A stretch of 64,000 bases of DNA from Candidatus Nitrosocosmicus oleophilus (GTDB lineage Archaea; Thermoproteota; Nitrososphaeria; Nitrososphaerales; Nitrososphaeraceae). Of the stretch, positions 63,261 through 64,000 are shown one piece after another. The translations under genes were made by a program, and so were the position numbers. The notes below the pieces were generated by a model that saw only the letters and a list, made by a program, of their open reading frames with translations, made no database searches and was not told where the DNA came from. Location of the stretch: the NCBI RefSeq assembly GCF_000802205.1, contig NZ_CP012850.1:1-64000 (forward strand). The letters run 5' to 3'. The first letter of the stretch is position 1, and each line of letters begins with the position of its first letter.

Positions 63261-64000
63261 CTATGTTACCTCATCTCCATAATACTGACCGTGAATTCCA
63301 AATGGAATGTGATGTGGTACTGATGCTCTTGCAATTTCCTTAAATGATTTTGAATCTAGAACTAGTAAAAAGGATTTACCACTATTTGGATCAAGAACGA
63401 CAGACAAAACCACCCCATCATCTTCCACTTTGGCACCATGTCGAGGCACAAAAACTGGTTCTCCGGGTTGACAATTCTGTTCAGTCCAACTAACAGAGTC
63501 TCCAGTTTGTACATCTATCTTGACTAATCGATATGTAAAACTGGTAACTGATGACATCCCTACAGCGTATAAAAAGTTATAATTCCTCGTATTAAGCTGA
63601 TAATTTATCCTTGGTAACTCCAGACCCTCATGCATTATTTTGTATCCCACAGACCCGTCGTCTAGACCAATCGTAAAACGACGATATTGACTAACCGGAA
63701 TATCCATGGGGTCGTTTCCTCTCAATACATCAAGATAGAGAGAATTTATAATGTTATTGTCTTTGTACGTTATCATATCAATGACTACCTTATTATCTAC
63801 TTCAAATGCGTTTATGTGATGAAACGCAAAGAAAGGTTCAGAGGAGTAGATCCCAACTACCTTCCCATCCAGTCTATTTATTAATGTAAATTTTGTTCCC
63901 TGTTCTGGTCTCCATTTAAAATTCTCAATAAATGGTCTGCCTGATAAAAGCAAATCAAGGGAATTAACTACAAGCGGAAATTCTACCAAGACTATATAAT
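63261..64000 (-). CDS. Carotenoid oxygenase family protein (C-terminal part; runs off the window)
   Basis: The frame is open to the window edge (...YIVLVEFPLVVNSLDLLLSGRPFIENFKWRPEQGTKF), so the start lies beyond 64000. Carotenoid-cleavage-dioxygenase patterns: SEPFFAFHHINAFE with an iron-ligand His, PRHGAKVEDDGVVLSVVLD, and the last His in PHHIPFGIHGQYY near the stop. About 245 of an expected 450-500 residues are seen. Non-haem Fe(II) enzyme cleaving a carotenoid or apocarotenoid double bond; might supply retinal or an apocarotenoid. Substrate unknown. Confidence 0.85.
   Translation of the reverse strand, partial: YIVLVEFPLVVNSLDLLLSGRPFIENFKWRPEQGTKFTLINRLDGKVVGIYSSEPFFAFHHINAFEVDNKVVIDMITYKDNNIINSLYLDVLRGNDPMDIPVSQYRRFTIGLDDGSVGYKIMHEGLELPRINYQLNTRNYNFLYAVGMSSVTSFTYRLVKIDVQTGDSVSWTEQNCQPGEPVFVPRHGAKVEDDGVVLSVVLDPNSGKSFLLVLDSKSFKEIARASVPHHIPFGIHGQYYGDEVT

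Overview
The window looks like chromosomal DNA from an ammonia-oxidising archaeon (Nitrososphaeria/Thaumarchaeota), most probably of the Nitrosocosmicus type. The grounds are low GC, many leaderless genes with a TATA-like box about 25-30 bases before the start codon, archaeal gene families (DUF6659-like, the HTH/coiled-coil family at 27.0-28.7 kb), a full molybdenum-cofactor gene set, copper proteins, class III cyclases and many secreted Asn/Gln/Thr-rich proteins. This is inference from gene content; no rRNA or ammonia-oxidation marker lies in the window.

Layout. 0-12 kb: receiver proteins, small secreted proteins, a class III cyclase, a single-domain voltage-gated channel and three members of a repeat-protein family with curlin-like spacing. 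12-16 kb: a PadR regulator with a divergent small Gly/Cys coiled-coil protein, an NHL-repeat protein and a Cache histidine kinase. 16-27 kb: molybdenum region with a MOSC protein, tatC (frameshifted here), moaA, a membrane-anchored sulfite-oxidase-like enzyme, a moaC-mogA fusion, moeA, moaE, moaD, and a molybdate-type ABC ATPase and permease. 27-34.5 kb: a broken HTH/coiled-coil gene, a marR-MFS operon, hflX and an IS903-like insertion sequence with terminal inverted repeats, a 9-bp target duplication and a transposase interrupted by an in-frame stop. 34.5-47.7 kb: secreted metallo-beta-lactamase-fold protein, ChaB, a second copy of the Gly/Cys coiled-coil gene with the same operator, a near-identical inverted copy of the 6.3 kb repeat protein, a second cyclase, a PQQ sugar dehydrogenase fused to a cupredoxin, a CHRD protein and a GC-rich multicopper oxidase. 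48-57.7 kb: an accessory, gene-poor zone with truncated or frameshifted genes (sensor, ThyX-like, winged helix), paired zinc-ribbon proteins, a tRNA-3'-end-like sequence and three related stem-loops. 57.9-64 kb: cobalt transporter cbtBA with a divergent DUF4443-like regulator, small conserved proteins, a cupin, an MDR dehydrogenase and a carotenoid oxygenase that runs off the window.

The most interesting item is the family of five secreted repeat proteins (90 to about 490 residues; 1, 2, 2, 6 and 8 copies of a roughly 50-residue unit). Their units contain Gln-x(4-5)-Gly-Asn-x-Ala-x-x-Gln spacing like that of curli subunits. Three share an upstream element, TTGCAA-N4-TTAGCAAA, at exactly the same distance from the start codon. 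This suggests a co-regulated cell-surface or matrix material, possibly amyloid-like. A second conserved regulatory unit is a pair of 12-base inverted half-sites, 26 bases apart around a TATA box, found at both copies of the Gly/Cys coiled-coil gene; one copy lies beside padR.
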